DNA of 64,000 bases from Chenopodium formosanum (taxonomy: Eukaryota > Streptophyta > Magnoliopsida > Caryophyllales > Amaranthaceae). Shown here piece by piece: positions 50,090-59,989 of the stretch. The position numbers were made by a program, and so were the translations under genes. The number at the start of each line of letters is the position of its first letter. Positions within the stretch are counted from its first letter, which is position 1. The stretch covers positions 4,712,001-4,776,000 of the forward strand of contig CM044880.1 of NCBI GenBank assembly GCA_024500155.1. Direction: 5' to 3'. Below the pieces are notes generated by a model, which ran no database searches, was not told the DNA's origin, and was given only the letters and a program-made list of their open reading frames with translations.

Positions 50090-50446
50090 TGTTAGATTAG
50101 ACATTGACCTTGACTATGGAGAATAGACAAATTGAAGATCTCTAGATGAAAGGTCTCTTAATGACTTCCTTATGTTGCCTTGGGTGTCAACTAGAAATGC
50201 TAGTAATATTAGCCGTTTAGCCGATCATCTGGACACAATATTGTTTACTTTGGCCACCGATCTAGTATCAACACCCCGAGCTCTGGTTTTAGTAGTCATA
50301 GGTCACGTTCTAGCTTCAAGCCTAACTCAATTGTTGGTAGAGCCTGGGATGCATTGAGGCATTTTTTTGGTTTACTTTCTTGGTCAACTTTTGGGTCTAT
50401 CACAGCCTTTGGTGTTAGTTCAGAGGGAAAATGCAATTATGATCAA
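50090..50446 (+). pseudogene. Decayed first exon of a neutral/alkaline invertase
   Basis: Translated fragments follow the N-terminal part of plant cytosolic invertases. 'DIDLD' and 'RSLDERSLNDF' correspond to the family's 'DLDL..RSFDERS' region. After a frame change come 'NTPSSGFSSHRSRSSFKP', 'GRAWDALRHFF' (family 'EAWEALR') and finally 'NYDQ', which falls exactly at a GT donor (CAA|GTAAAT, 50446), a position I recall as an exon end in these genes. At least two stops and one frameshift are visible, and no later exons follow. Active enzymes split sucrose in the cytosol; this remnant cannot. Confidence 0.5.
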
Positions 50447-52339
50447 GTAAATACCTTATTTAACCTCTTTTAACTGCCTTTTATCTTCATCTTAGAAGAT
50501 ATTGAACCATATTCTGGTAGCTGAACGATGGTAGCTGAACGATGGAAATCTCATAATTGTTCCTTTGAATTGAACCTTGGAATCTGTGTTTATTACGTAG
50601 AGCTTTGATGATTTCATGCTTAAAGAAAGTGTGCTTAAACCTGTGTACTGTGATACTCTGATGCAGTTTCTTTCCTGTAACAACCTTTCCTATATCTAGG
50701 TGGATTGAATTTTCTGTGAGGTTTAAGGTCTAATAGAATTCTTTCTAAATGCATTTGCTTTTTTGATGGATTGGGAACCAGAAAAATGTTACTGTAAAAA
50801 AAATTCTTCTAAAACTCTGCCTGCAATGATGGCCTCGTGGGAGAAAAGATGGCCTGGTTTCAACTAGGGAAGGGGTGATCTGCTAAGCATCTAATGTTAC
50901 TAGCATTTTAAGATTTCTCATGAGAAAAAAAACCATGGAGTGAGTAATTTACTTCCATGGCTACGCTCGTTAACCTCCTTGACTCCTGTCCTTCTTGCTC
51001 CTCTTTCTCACAGACACAGTCAAAATAAAATTGTGACAGCTCTTACTGAAAGAAGTAGGCCTTTCTGTTCCTGCAGAACTTGATGCTGTTTTCAAGCGCA
51101 ACAAAATCAATAGGCAGCCAGAACTTTTCATAATTACCACTTCTCTATTTTCATGCGACTCTAGAGATGGTTACTTATTTCCTTTTGTGATTTTAAAATT
51201 TTCAATTCAACTATCTAGGCTGCTATACAGACTCGGTGCACCCATAATTATAGTTTCTTAGTGTGTATTAGCCGCAATTATCCTACCTTTGCTTTGTAAT
51301 ACCTACCTTAGGGTGAACTCATTCGTGGATGAACCTTTTGTAGTTGAATGGGATTATAAAGTATTAATCTATCCATATTTTAGCTGACTTTGACTCTGCT
51401 AGTTGCTAAGGGTGAAGTTGTGAACTCAGTTGTCAAATGCATCTTTGTTAGTTTACATTAACTGTTTCTTTGGTGTTTTGCACTTGAACATGCATCTGCT
51501 GTTCTATGCTCTACCTGCATTTATCAGATGAGACAGACGTGGCTACGATAGTTGGCTTGAGCCATACTGTGTTGCCCCTCTGTATTGTGGGTGCCAATGC
51601 ATCTTTATTTGTTTCTGATTCTTTCTTGCTTCTTCTAATATGTTGCCTGCTTGTGCTTTGAACATATCAGCTAGGAGTTGCCACAACTTGCGTTTGAATG
51701 TGGTGTATGGTTCCTGGGCTTGTTTACCTTTGTACTAGATCCAGTCGACTTTTCAGGTTCTATCGGTTTCAGGGCTTGTTTAACAGCTAGGGGTTGCTAC
51801 ATGTTTTATCAGATCCTGTTTTACCAGTGTGCAGCAGTCTCTAAAGAACTTGTACTAGAATTCTAATATCAAATGACACCAAGTATATGTTACCATTGGC
51901 TTTAAGTTTGTTCCGGAATTCATAATCACTGATTATGCTAGATTAAAATACACATGGCATTCTATTTAGGTTTGATGTGAAAAATTATGTGCAACATTTG
52001 TACTAATTCTGATACAAATAGATTAAAATACACTTATATTATGTCACTTATTCTTGCCATTTTATGGGCCAGTCTTTGTTATTATGTAATCGAACTCCCT
52101 CTTGAAATTTGTGCTGATTTGTCTGCATGATATTGTTGCATACTGGTATGTACTTGCTAATAAGCTTGTTGCTTGGTCTACGTATTTTTAATGGATGAAT
52201 AAATTGTAAATTGGGAAAAGCAAAGGCAATGGTAGCATTGCTGGCTCCTTATGCCTTTTGTATCACCTTATACTATCTGTTTATTGTTTATTTTGAGAGA
52301 GCTTTTATCTTATAGTTGTTTATTTGCATGTTATATTAG
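50447..52339. other. Non-coding interval between two pseudo-exons
   Basis: AT-rich sequence without a recognisable gene. No further invertase exon (the catalytic region would start 'VF.RDFVPS') is seen after the decayed first exon. Repeated mention of 'agattaaaatacac' at about 51941 and 52020 marks a short duplication. Confidence 0.4.
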
Positions 52340-52626
52340 GTTCCTGATGAAGCTGTATCCAAGGGGTACTGGATTTGGAGGAGATTTTATTGCCTTCAAC
52401 CGTAGGGTATGTTATTTACCAAGTTTGAAGAATTGTGGTTTCTTGTGTTACTTGGCATGCCTTTTGTTGAAAATAAAATGGTGGATTTTGACTCACCCAT
52501 GTTTTTCTTGTCTAGCATCACTGTCGAAATTGTGGAGATGTATTCTGTGACAAATGTACTCAGGGTAGAACTCCCCTCACTTTGGAAGACAATGCTCAAG
52601 CAGTTTGTGTGTGTGATCGATGCATG
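52340..52626 (+). pseudogene. Two decayed exons of a FREE1-like FYVE zinc finger gene
   Basis: Exon remnant 52340-52406 encodes 'VPDEAVSK' then, after a one-base insertion, 'GTGFGGDFIAFNRR'. The second remnant, 52516-52626, encodes 'HHCRNCGDVFCDKCTQGRTP', 'LTLEDNAQAVCVCDRCM'. Together they match the FYVE finger of plant FREE1/FYVE1 (an ESCRT-associated PI3P-binding protein), with the intron between 'RR' and 'HHCRNCGD' retained. The first zinc-binding CxxC pair is lost ('CTACG' in the family, 'GTGFG' here) and a frameshift is present, so it is non-functional. Retained intron sequence shows a DNA-level copy, not a retrocopy. Confidence 0.75.
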
Positions 52627-52904
52627 GTATGCATTTGCTTGGCTTATATGGACTATTCCCCGATACTTGCAAATTATGTTGTGGTAGGAATTTATAATGA
52701 TTGCTTGTCCTGTTCTTGGTATTTCTTCTATTCATGTCTTTTAATCACGCTACTTATTTTGTTCATTGGGGCTTTTGCTTTTTATGTAAGTTGGTTGAGG
52801 ATTAACTTTGCAGTTAATGGTTGAAAGGCATTAACATGCCACATCTTGCTATTCCCCCTATTTCCTTGGTACTTTTTTTTTTTTATTATTATTATTATTT
52901 ATTT

Positions 52905-52936
<32 letters not shown>

Positions 52937-54904
52937 GAGGGGGGTGTGTTGTGGTTGGAAACCATTGTGTAATGTTGAAAGATCTTTCTTGTGAAATTTT
53001 GATTAGTACAAGGTCTTTGCATGGTCATATGTGTAATTTGGGGATTCATTATTGTTTCTTAGACTTGTTAGGAACCCGACTTCTTAAGTTTTGCTATTTG
53101 TAAAAAAAATAAGTTACTGGTCTAAGTCAATAAAAATCTTGTGTCTTAAAATTTAAGGATAGACACTGGTATTTTGCTGTGGAAGACAAGTCCAGCTAAT
53201 GTAATGTATGAAGCTATGAGCAGTGGTAGAATGCAACTCATTGTGTCTTGATAGCTTACTGCCGTGGATTGCTAGGATATGATCTAAATTAATAACATCC
53301 GATGTATGAGAGGTTAAGGTGAATGAATATTCTTTGTGCCCTATCTCTCACTGAAAAAATTTCACTAAAAATAATAACCAACTTCCCTTTAATTTTATTT
53401 GTAGAGGATGCAATTGACCCAACATAAGCGGATATTTGGTGCAATTGTTCTAGTAATGAATGATGAAGGATTGAGGTGACTTTTAGAGGGAGTGTGCAAG
53501 GAATCAATATTTGGGGGATGGGCACATTAGTCATAGTCTATTAGTAGTAACTTGGGGAATAAGCTAGAGGTTTGTTAGGTAGTTTTATTTATTTTTATAG
53601 GCCTCATTAGGAGGAATAATCATCAAGTTGAATCTTGTTGAGGTTGGTTATTGGGAGAGAGTGAGCCTCTCGAAAGCTCATATTAGGAGGGAATCCACCT
53701 CTCGAAAGTGGAATTATCGTTCAATTAGTTGTAATTCTCATCTTAATACTATAATTATCTTCTTCCTTTTTAATTTCTGCCATTATTAGTGCTGAAATCA
53801 AGCTAATCTCTAGCAGAGTGTAAGTGTGTAACTATGTAATATACACTTATGGCATAAGATTTTTTTCAAAAGTAGGTTTTAGGTTACAAGTAGTCCTTTA
53901 TATTTTTTTATAAAAGATTTGAATTGGCTAAATATTTGTAGTTGGAGAGGTAAGCTCCAATGCTCCATGCAGGTGTCAGGGAAAAAATAAATAGTAAGAG
54001 CTTCTTGTGTATTTGTTATTTGTCAGGTGCTTTTTAACTTATGGAAATAGCAACTAGGGCACTAGGCACATGCAACTTTTTGTCTTTTTGCAGCACATCT
54101 AAATTCTGTTTATATGTCAATCCAGGAGATTGTGATTAGATGGGTATATATTGATTCATAACTAGGATCTTCAAAAATCAACTTAGGTAATATTATAACT
54201 GTTGCAAGTTTCAAGGGGAGCCATTGACATGGAAGCCTAAGTTGCAAGAGTTGCTCATTCAAATTGAGGAGCTGTAACTATTGCAGCTATATAAGCATGG
54301 AACGTTTTGCCATGGGATGATTATTTTATCAGGATTCAGATATCCACTAAATCTTGGCAAAAATCTGACCTTTCATTCTCAACCTCTACTTGATGTTACA
54401 CACTGACATAGTAACATGCCGTGTCATTGGATACGGGATATTATGAATCCATGTCACAACTTTGAAAGATCTGTGCATAGAATTATTGATATGGATATGC
54501 TAGATAAATTTTACATCAAACTAAATAATGTTTGTTTAGTTTGCTGGTGCTCCCAGAACAGAAGTAGTCAGGAAGGAAAGATCTGTTGTCCAGTCCTACT
54601 TTTTGGGACTCAATCCATAAGAGGGAAGTAAGTGAAGAATATACAGTGAAGTAATAGTGTGACAAGTGGTAGCTTGTGTTCAAAATCTCTTGTAAAAACC
54701 CAAATCCCCAAACTTGATCACAAACCTTGGATCATGGGAGAATACCATTGTTGATAGAGTGGAGCTCACCCACAAAATTCAAAGTTTTGGACGCAAAGAA
54801 ACTTGTTGATTTTTGAGCAGAAATCCATCTCCCCTATTTCTCTTTTTACAAAGTTGTTTGTGGATTATCAGTTTACTAATACTGTTGTGTTACAACAGCC
54901 TGCT
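52627..54904. other. Non-coding interval
   Basis: Contains a T/ATT-then-G tract (52873-52944) and an A/T-rich region with no recognisable gene. A 250-base stretch at 53560-53800 ('ttattgggagagagtgagcc', 'aatccacctctcgaaagtgg') has the feel of an LTR or other TE scrap, but I found no borders. Confidence 0.4.
52873..52944. repeat. T/ATT tract followed by G tract
   Basis: About 42 bases of T with ATT units pass directly into about 30 bases that are nearly all G. This copies the arrangement at 42054-42128. Length is likely unreliable in the assembly. Confidence 0.6.
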
Positions 54905-55577
54905 AGTTGCAAATGCTATCAGTAAGACCTGGAAGCCACCACAAGAAGGATTTTACAAGATTAACTCAGATGGTGCCTGGATTAACAAAGAAATTGCAGC
55001 TAGAGGAGGGGTGATCAGGCGCACTGATGGTACTTGGCTGGTTGGATTTTCTTGCAAATACAATGTGATATCTCCCCTGGCAGCTGAACTATATGCTATC
55101 AATGAGGGTCTGGCTATTGCAGATGATATGAAGCTCAAAAGAGTGGAAATATGCTGAGTCTCTTTGCACCATGCTTCTCTCTTCTGGGTCTAATCCTCAT
55201 CACAAATTGGCTGCAGCATTCTATGGTGTGGCTTAACTTCTGAGGAAATTTGAAGAAGCTATCATTATCCACATTTATCAAAGGGGATTGGAGGAAGCTG
55301 CTGCTGCTATGCAGAACTAGTTATGCTCTGGTACTTGTATGTCTTTGGATCACCAATGGGGTAGTTGTAGTATATACTTTTGGCAGTAATCTTAATCAAG
55401 AGCTATGTCTCTTGGATTGTATTAATGGTCGGTATGTTGACCATATTTTACGCAGCATCATTTTTCAGCTTGTAGCTTGTACATAATCTGATGCTTGTTG
55501 TAAATACTTTTAAGGCTCTATGGCCTTTAATTAATCTAACTCTATGTTTTATGTAAAAAAAAAAAAAAAAAAAAAAG
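54905..55577 (+). pseudogene. Dead LINE RNase H domain with poly(A) tail
   Basis: 'WKPPQEGFYKINSDGAW' then 'ARGGVIRRTDGTWLVGFSCK' and 'SPLAAELYAINEGLAIADD' are the RNase H-like domain (RVT_3 type) found at the end of plant non-LTR retrotransposons and related genes. The first catalytic Asp ('NSDGAW') and the Glu ('AAELYA') are present; the third acidic position is lost where a frameshift near 55148 brings a TGA stop. Further decayed sequence ('ESLCTMLLSSGSNPHHKLAA', 'KFEEAIIIHIYQRG') follows with more stops. The copy ends in about 23 A at 55555-55577, as expected of a 5'-truncated LINE. I did not find its target duplication. Confidence 0.7.
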
Positions 55578-56138
55578 AATGGTTAATTAGTTAGGTAGCA
55601 AATATCAGTGACAAAAAGATTAAGGCAATAGGCAATGCCTGCTATTCTGCTAATCAAAGGGCTGTATACAACCTTGTCTTTACCTCATCATTGAGGAAGC
55701 TTAAATTATGCTACATTTTGGAAAAAGTTATACTAGAGAAAAATTCCTTAAAAGTGGAGATAAATGAAACCCAAGTCTTGTGTATCTTTGACAGGCTACT
55801 CTTCATATTTCCAACCAATTATTTTTATGCTTTGTTAAGTTTCAGCCTTACAAGTCGAGGGCTTGGCTCCAGCAATATCTCTAATTGACATAAGTGAAGC
55901 ATTTGAAAAGAATGAGGTCTGATCGGATTGAGAACTTGTGCTTAAGAGTTGGGGTTATACAAGGTGGGTGCTAATTCAATTAGCATATGATCGAATAAGA
56001 CAGATTGTACCCTTTTAAAGCTTTCATTATTTGATCATACTTATACATAGTATTGAAGGATAACATTTATATAACATTGATCGATCGAGCAGAGAGGCAT
56101 GTCTGCCGGATAGGTAGAGCGATGGGTTGTTTTGCGTT
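55578..56138. other. Upstream region of the first trefoil-plus-tail gene
   Basis: Mostly AT-rich. From about 55980 ('cgaataagacagattgtacccttttaaagctttcattatttgatcat', here cited only by position) it resembles 58795-58840 upstream of the second paralogue, so the duplicated block includes promoter sequence. A short upstream ATG at 56122 is out of frame with the gene. Confidence 0.5.
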
Positions 56139-57248
56139 ATGGAGGTGATAAGGCTTAGGACACCCAAAGGTCATTACCTAAGAGCTGATGAAGATCGTGT
56201 ATCGGTTGCCCTTAGTAAGCCATGTTCAAATGTTCCCCTTCCAAAATATACTGAGTGGAAAGTGGAGTGGTTAGAGGACGGAAAATGCTGTCTCAAGAGC
56301 ATGTATGAAAAGGTGCTGGCTGTTGGAAATTGTTTGTTCATTATTCAAGAGTCATGTCCTGTGTCAGATGGTGCCGGTGATTGGCTCCTCCAAAATATGA
56401 ATATTGATGATAATGAGTTTCAGGCGAAGCTCAAACATGTCAATGACAGTAGGTATCTAGAGACTACTGATAATGGAGTCTGCTTAGGCTCTACTGATAG
56501 GGGTTATGTTCGTTCTAAATTATGGACTGTAGAGGTTGTTAAGGGTAACAACAATAGCGAACAGAAGATGAACAGCGAGCAGCACTTGTTGCAGCGTACA
56601 ATCTCTGAACGTGATTTGCTTGTGAAGCAGTGGCTGCAGGAGCAGGAGCAGAAGCAGAAGCAGCAGCAGCTGCAGCAAAAGTGGAAGCAGGATCAGCAGC
56701 GGCAGCAGCAATACTTCGTTGCAGGTCCTCCGATGTGTGGCTATGAAAAACTTGCAACTCCTCGATTGATGCCTTACACTTCAGCTTGTATATCGCAGTC
56801 TAATTGGCCTGCACAACAGCTTGATCATGCAGAGCAGCTACTGAACTGTGAACAAGAATTGCAGAAATCGAACTCTACCAATTATAGTAACACTCCTCCT
56901 CCACTTCCTTCTACAACAACTACTACTACAATTACTGCTAGTAAAGAAGTTGCTCCACTTCCTCCTACAACAACTATTACTACAATTACTGCTAGTAAAG
57001 AGGTTGCTGCTGTAACAACGCCTATTAGTCATCATCAGTTGAGCCAGCTTACTACATGGAAGGTAGGAGTCGTAGGACAGTTGGTGCTTAACTACTACAC
57101 CCCTGGGGTTGGTGGTGGTTACTCTCATTATAACTCCGGTCACAACGTTAATCGCTCCGGTACACAGACTAACGGCGATGTAAACGTGCATACTGCAGTT
57201 GGTAACACCAGAGACATATCTGTCAACATTAATAGAAACAGATCTTGA
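56139..57248 (+). CDS. Trefoil-plus-tail protein, paralogue 1 (DUF569-like)
   Basis: Single exon, 369 aa from the ATG at 56139; an in-frame extension upstream has no ATG. Residues 1 to about 135 ('VIRLRTPKGHYLRADEDRVS', 'EWKVEWLEDGKCCLKSMYEK', 'WTVEVVK') resemble the DUF569/fascin-like beta-trefoil, with its usual 'RLRS..YL.ADED' start. Residues about 140-195 form a Gln-rich coiled coil encoded by CAG-rich codons. Then come 'YFVAGPPM', a 'HAEQLLNCEQEL' helix, Pro/Thr repeats, and a 60-residue tail 'LNYYTPGVGGGYSHYNSGHN' continuing 'TQTNGDVNVHTAVGNTRD'. No signal peptide or membrane helix is apparent. Function unknown. The first of three tandem copies. Confidence 0.75.
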   Translation: MEVIRLRTPKGHYLRADEDRVSVALSKPCSNVPLPKYTEWKVEWLEDGKCCLKSMYEKVLAVGNCLFIIQESCPVSDGAGDWLLQNMNIDDNEFQAKLKHVNDSRYLETTDNGVCLGSTDRGYVRSKLWTVEVVKGNNNSEQKMNSEQHLLQRTISERDLLVKQWLQEQEQKQKQQQLQQKWKQDQQRQQQYFVAGPPMCGYEKLATPRLMPYTSACISQSNWPAQQLDHAEQLLNCEQELQKSNSTNYSNTPPPLPSTTTTTTITASKEVAPLPPTTTITTITASKEVAAVTTPISHHQLSQLTTWKVGVVGQLVLNYYTPGVGGGYSHYNSGHNVNRSGTQTNGDVNVHTAVGNTRDISVNINRNRS

Positions 57249-57805
57249 TCATCCTCAATTAGTTGTGTTGGATGGCATTAGTATGTAGTTTATGTTAATT
57301 CTATAAATAAAGCTACAATCTTGTATGACAATGTTTGCTAAATTTTTCCCTAATCAAAGACTCAAATTAGATGATCAGTTACCACTTACTAGGACATAAG
57401 ATAGGCAGATGCCCTGAAGTTTATTTATTTGTCACTCAAATTGGCTTATGTTTTTTTTTTTCTTTTTCTTTTTTCTTAATTTTTAAGGAAAAGTTAGGTC
57501 AAAATATTATTGCAAATCAAGCTCCGCTAGAGAAGAAACACCGAAAGAGTTCATACAAACCAACTCTAAATTATTTTGAGTATCCCATCTCACAACTAAG
57601 TGGGCTACTGATTTCCGACCCTCTTAACATGAGAGACTGTAAAGTATTTAAAGACGAACTAAGCAAAGAATATAATAAATTTTAGTAACTCCAAGATATC
57701 ATACAAATATTTCCTAAATGAACTTAATTTTTTTTTTGAAATTAATAGAAATATATAAGATGAATCGAACAAGGCCTCATATGTTTCAAGAACTCATTAG
57801 AACTA

Positions 57806-57940
57806 CTCCCTCCGTCCCTAAATTACATTTCTATTTTTAGCATTTATTCCTCACATAATAGAGCAAAACAGAACGTAATTTAGGGAAGCTACGACTCTTT
57901 TATCCTCATAATACTATTACAGATAGAAATTGGGACGCTA
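57806..57940. mobile_element. Degenerate Stowaway-like element
   Basis: Starts CTCCCTCCGTCCCTAAATTA after a TA, the common Stowaway end. The arm is mirrored by 'cgtaatttagggaag' at about 57873 and more weakly by 'agatagaaattgggacg' near 57921. The right border is uncertain and the element seems partly deleted. Confidence 0.45.
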
Positions 57941-58063
57941 AATCAATGCTTAAACTTTTACTACCATATATAATTATAATATAATTTCTCCTAACCTAAA
58001 CATTTTCTTCAATATTTTCTCAAAAAAAACATAATAATCTTGAGTTCTTGACTCTATTATGAC

Positions 58064-58608
58064 TAGGGGTGAGCGTAGCAGGGTACCCTGTAAAAATATT
58101 AGGACCCGAAATCGGAACCTGTTGCAACAGGTTCCTAAAAATAGAAACCGGAACCTGTTGCAACAGGTTCCTAAGAATTGAGAACCAGAACCGGAACCGG
58201 AACCTGCAGGTTCCGGTTCCTAAACAGGGTACCCTGTCTGTCAAAGTAAGTTTAATAATTACTTGATAAATTGTGACAAATTTATTTTTTTTAAAATAGA
58301 TGATCACAATAAAAGCTTACAACTTTAGTATAGTACTTCAAATATAACAAACCAGCACTAATTGTCTAGAATTTTTAATACCATATAGGTTCCGGTTTCA
58401 TGTACCCTGTAGGAAACCTGTACTAACAGGGTACCCTATAGGTTCTAGATCCAAAATTTTATTACCTGCAATCGGAACCTGTTGCAACAGGTTCCTAATT
58501 TTATTACCCGGAACCGGAACCTGATCAACAGGTTCCGAGTTTGGAACCTGCGGTTCCGAACAGGTTCCGGTTCCATATCAGGGTACCCTGAATTTTTGCT
58601 CACCCCTA
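58064..58608. mobile_element. Palindrome-rich hAT-like element, 545 bp
   Basis: Ends are TAGGGGTGAGC on the left and, read inward, TAGGGGTGAGC on the right. ATTATGAC lies on both sides (58056-58063 and 58609-58616). The homologous empty site at 43985-44005 ('ctctattacgtaaccttcac') supports the 8-bp duplication. Inside, close to each end, is the palindrome CAGGGTACCCTG. The interior holds repeated copies of a 22-bp perfect palindrome whose half is GGAACCTGTTG, plus variants such as GGAACCTGATCAACAGGTTC. No coding capacity: a non-autonomous hAT-like element. Confidence 0.8.
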
Positions 58609-58891
58609 ATTATGACTAACCTTCAGTTTCAGACTAGTGACCACATACAGGGTAGTTAGGCTAATTTCAACTAATCAAAGTATAGTTATGACTAATGAGG
58701 GTTAAGAATCTGAACCTAATTAGTAAAATTCTGTGTTGGAATTTAATTAGCATCTAATAAAAATCCTAGATGCTTTCGAATCCAAATTACTATAGATCGA
58801 ATGAGACAGGCTATACCCTTTTTAAGCTTTCATTATTTGAGGTCAAGAAAATGAATTGAAGATTTACATAATTTAATTTAGTATAATAGCC

Positions 58892-59989
58892 ATGCATAGT
58901 ACAAGTATGGACTGTCAATGCCATCTCGTTGAGTCCATCAAGGTAATAAGGCTTAGGACATCCGAAGGGCGTTACATAACAGCTGATGAAGACCGTGTAT
59001 CGGTTGCGCTTAGTAAGCCAGGTTCAGATGTGTCTGTTCCAAAGAATAATACTGAGTGGAAAGTGGTGTGGTTAGATGACGGAAAATGCCGTCTCAATAG
59101 CATCTATGAAAAGATGCTTACTGTTGGAGATTGTTTGTTGATTATTCAAGAGTCATGTCCTGTGTCCCGTTCAAAAAAAACAAAAAAATGTATTGTGTCA
59201 AATGGTGCTGGTGATTGGTGCCTCCGAATTAAGAATCTGAGCAGCATCAATGCTAAAGAGTTTCAGGCTGCGCTCCAATATGTCAGTGAAAGTAGGTATC
59301 TAAAGACTACTGATAATGGAGTCTGCTTAGACTCTACTGATAATTGGCCGCCTTATATATGGACTGTAGAGGTTGTTAAGAGTAACAACTATAGCAAACA
59401 GAAGACGAATCACGAGCAACACTGTCGGCAGTGTGCAATCCGTAAAGGTGATCAGTTGATTTTAGAGCAGTGTGAGCGGCAGCAGGAGCAGGAGCAGGAG
59501 CGGGTGCGGGAGCAGAAGTGGGAGCGGGGGTGGGCGTGGAAGTGGGATCAGCAGCGGCGGCAGCAATACTTCGTTGCAGAACCTAAGTCTATGATGCCTG
59601 GCTATAACGCTTTAGGTAGTTTATCGCAGTCTAATTGGCCTGTACAACAGCTTGATCATGCAGAGGAGCTACTGAACCGTGAACAAGAATTGAAGAAATC
59701 AAATTCTACTAATAAAATTAGCAACACTCCTCCTCCACTTCTTCCTCCAACAATTAGTAATATTAGTGACAACGGCGGTCATCATCAGTTGATCCAACTT
59801 ACTGGATGGCAGGTTGGGCAGGTGATTCTGAACTACTACCCCCCTGGGGTTGGTAGTGGTTACTCTCATTATAACTCCGGCCACAACGTTAATGGGTTCG
59901 GTACACAGACTAATGGCGATGTGAACGTGCATACTGAAGTCGGTAACACCAGACATGTTTCTGTCAGCTTTTATAGCAGCAGATCTTGA
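58892..59989 (+). CDS. Trefoil-plus-tail protein, paralogue 2 (DUF569-like)
   Basis: Single exon, 365 aa from the ATG at 58892; a second in-frame ATG five codons later is also possible. The N-terminal domain ('SIKVIRLRTSEGRYITADED', 'EWKVVWLDDGKCRLNSIYEK', 'WTVEVVK') is close to paralogue 1 but carries an insertion of about 13 residues ('RSKKTKKCIVS'). The coiled coil is richer in Glu/Arg/Trp ('QQEQEQERVREQKWERGW'). The linker is shorter and lacks the long Thr runs. The tail is almost the same as in paralogue 1 ('GYSHYNSGHNVNGFGTQTNG'), ending 'SVSFYSSRS'. No lesion is seen; function unknown. The spacer to paralogue 3 is 1.2 kb. Confidence 0.75.
   Translation: MHSTSMDCQCHLVESIKVIRLRTSEGRYITADEDRVSVALSKPGSDVSVPKNNTEWKVVWLDDGKCRLNSIYEKMLTVGDCLLIIQESCPVSRSKKTKKCIVSNGAGDWCLRIKNLSSINAKEFQAALQYVSESRYLKTTDNGVCLDSTDNWPPYIWTVEVVKSNNYSKQKTNHEQHCRQCAIRKGDQLILEQCERQQEQEQERVREQKWERGWAWKWDQQRRQQYFVAEPKSMMPGYNALGSLSQSNWPVQQLDHAEELLNREQELKKSNSTNKISNTPPPLLPPTISNISDNGGHHQLIQLTGWQVGQVILNYYPPGVGSGYSHYNSGHNVNGFGTQTNGDVNVHTEVGNTRHVSVSFYSSRS

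Larger units (their letters stand above)
57249..58891. other. Spacer between trefoil-plus-tail paralogues 1 and 2
   Basis: The 3' flank at about 57370-57450 ('gcagatgccctgaagtttat', 'gtcactcaaattggctta') recurs after paralogues 2 and 3, so 3' flanks were duplicated with the genes. A partial Stowaway-like element and a 545-bp hAT-like element sit further on, and from 58617 the sequence matches the 43.9-44.1 kb fragment. No additional gene is supported. Confidence 0.55.

Noticed and set aside
56122..56148. Upstream ATG at 56122 as the start of paralogue 1
   Set aside because: It is in another frame and ends after eight codons. The family alignment starts at the 56139 ATG.
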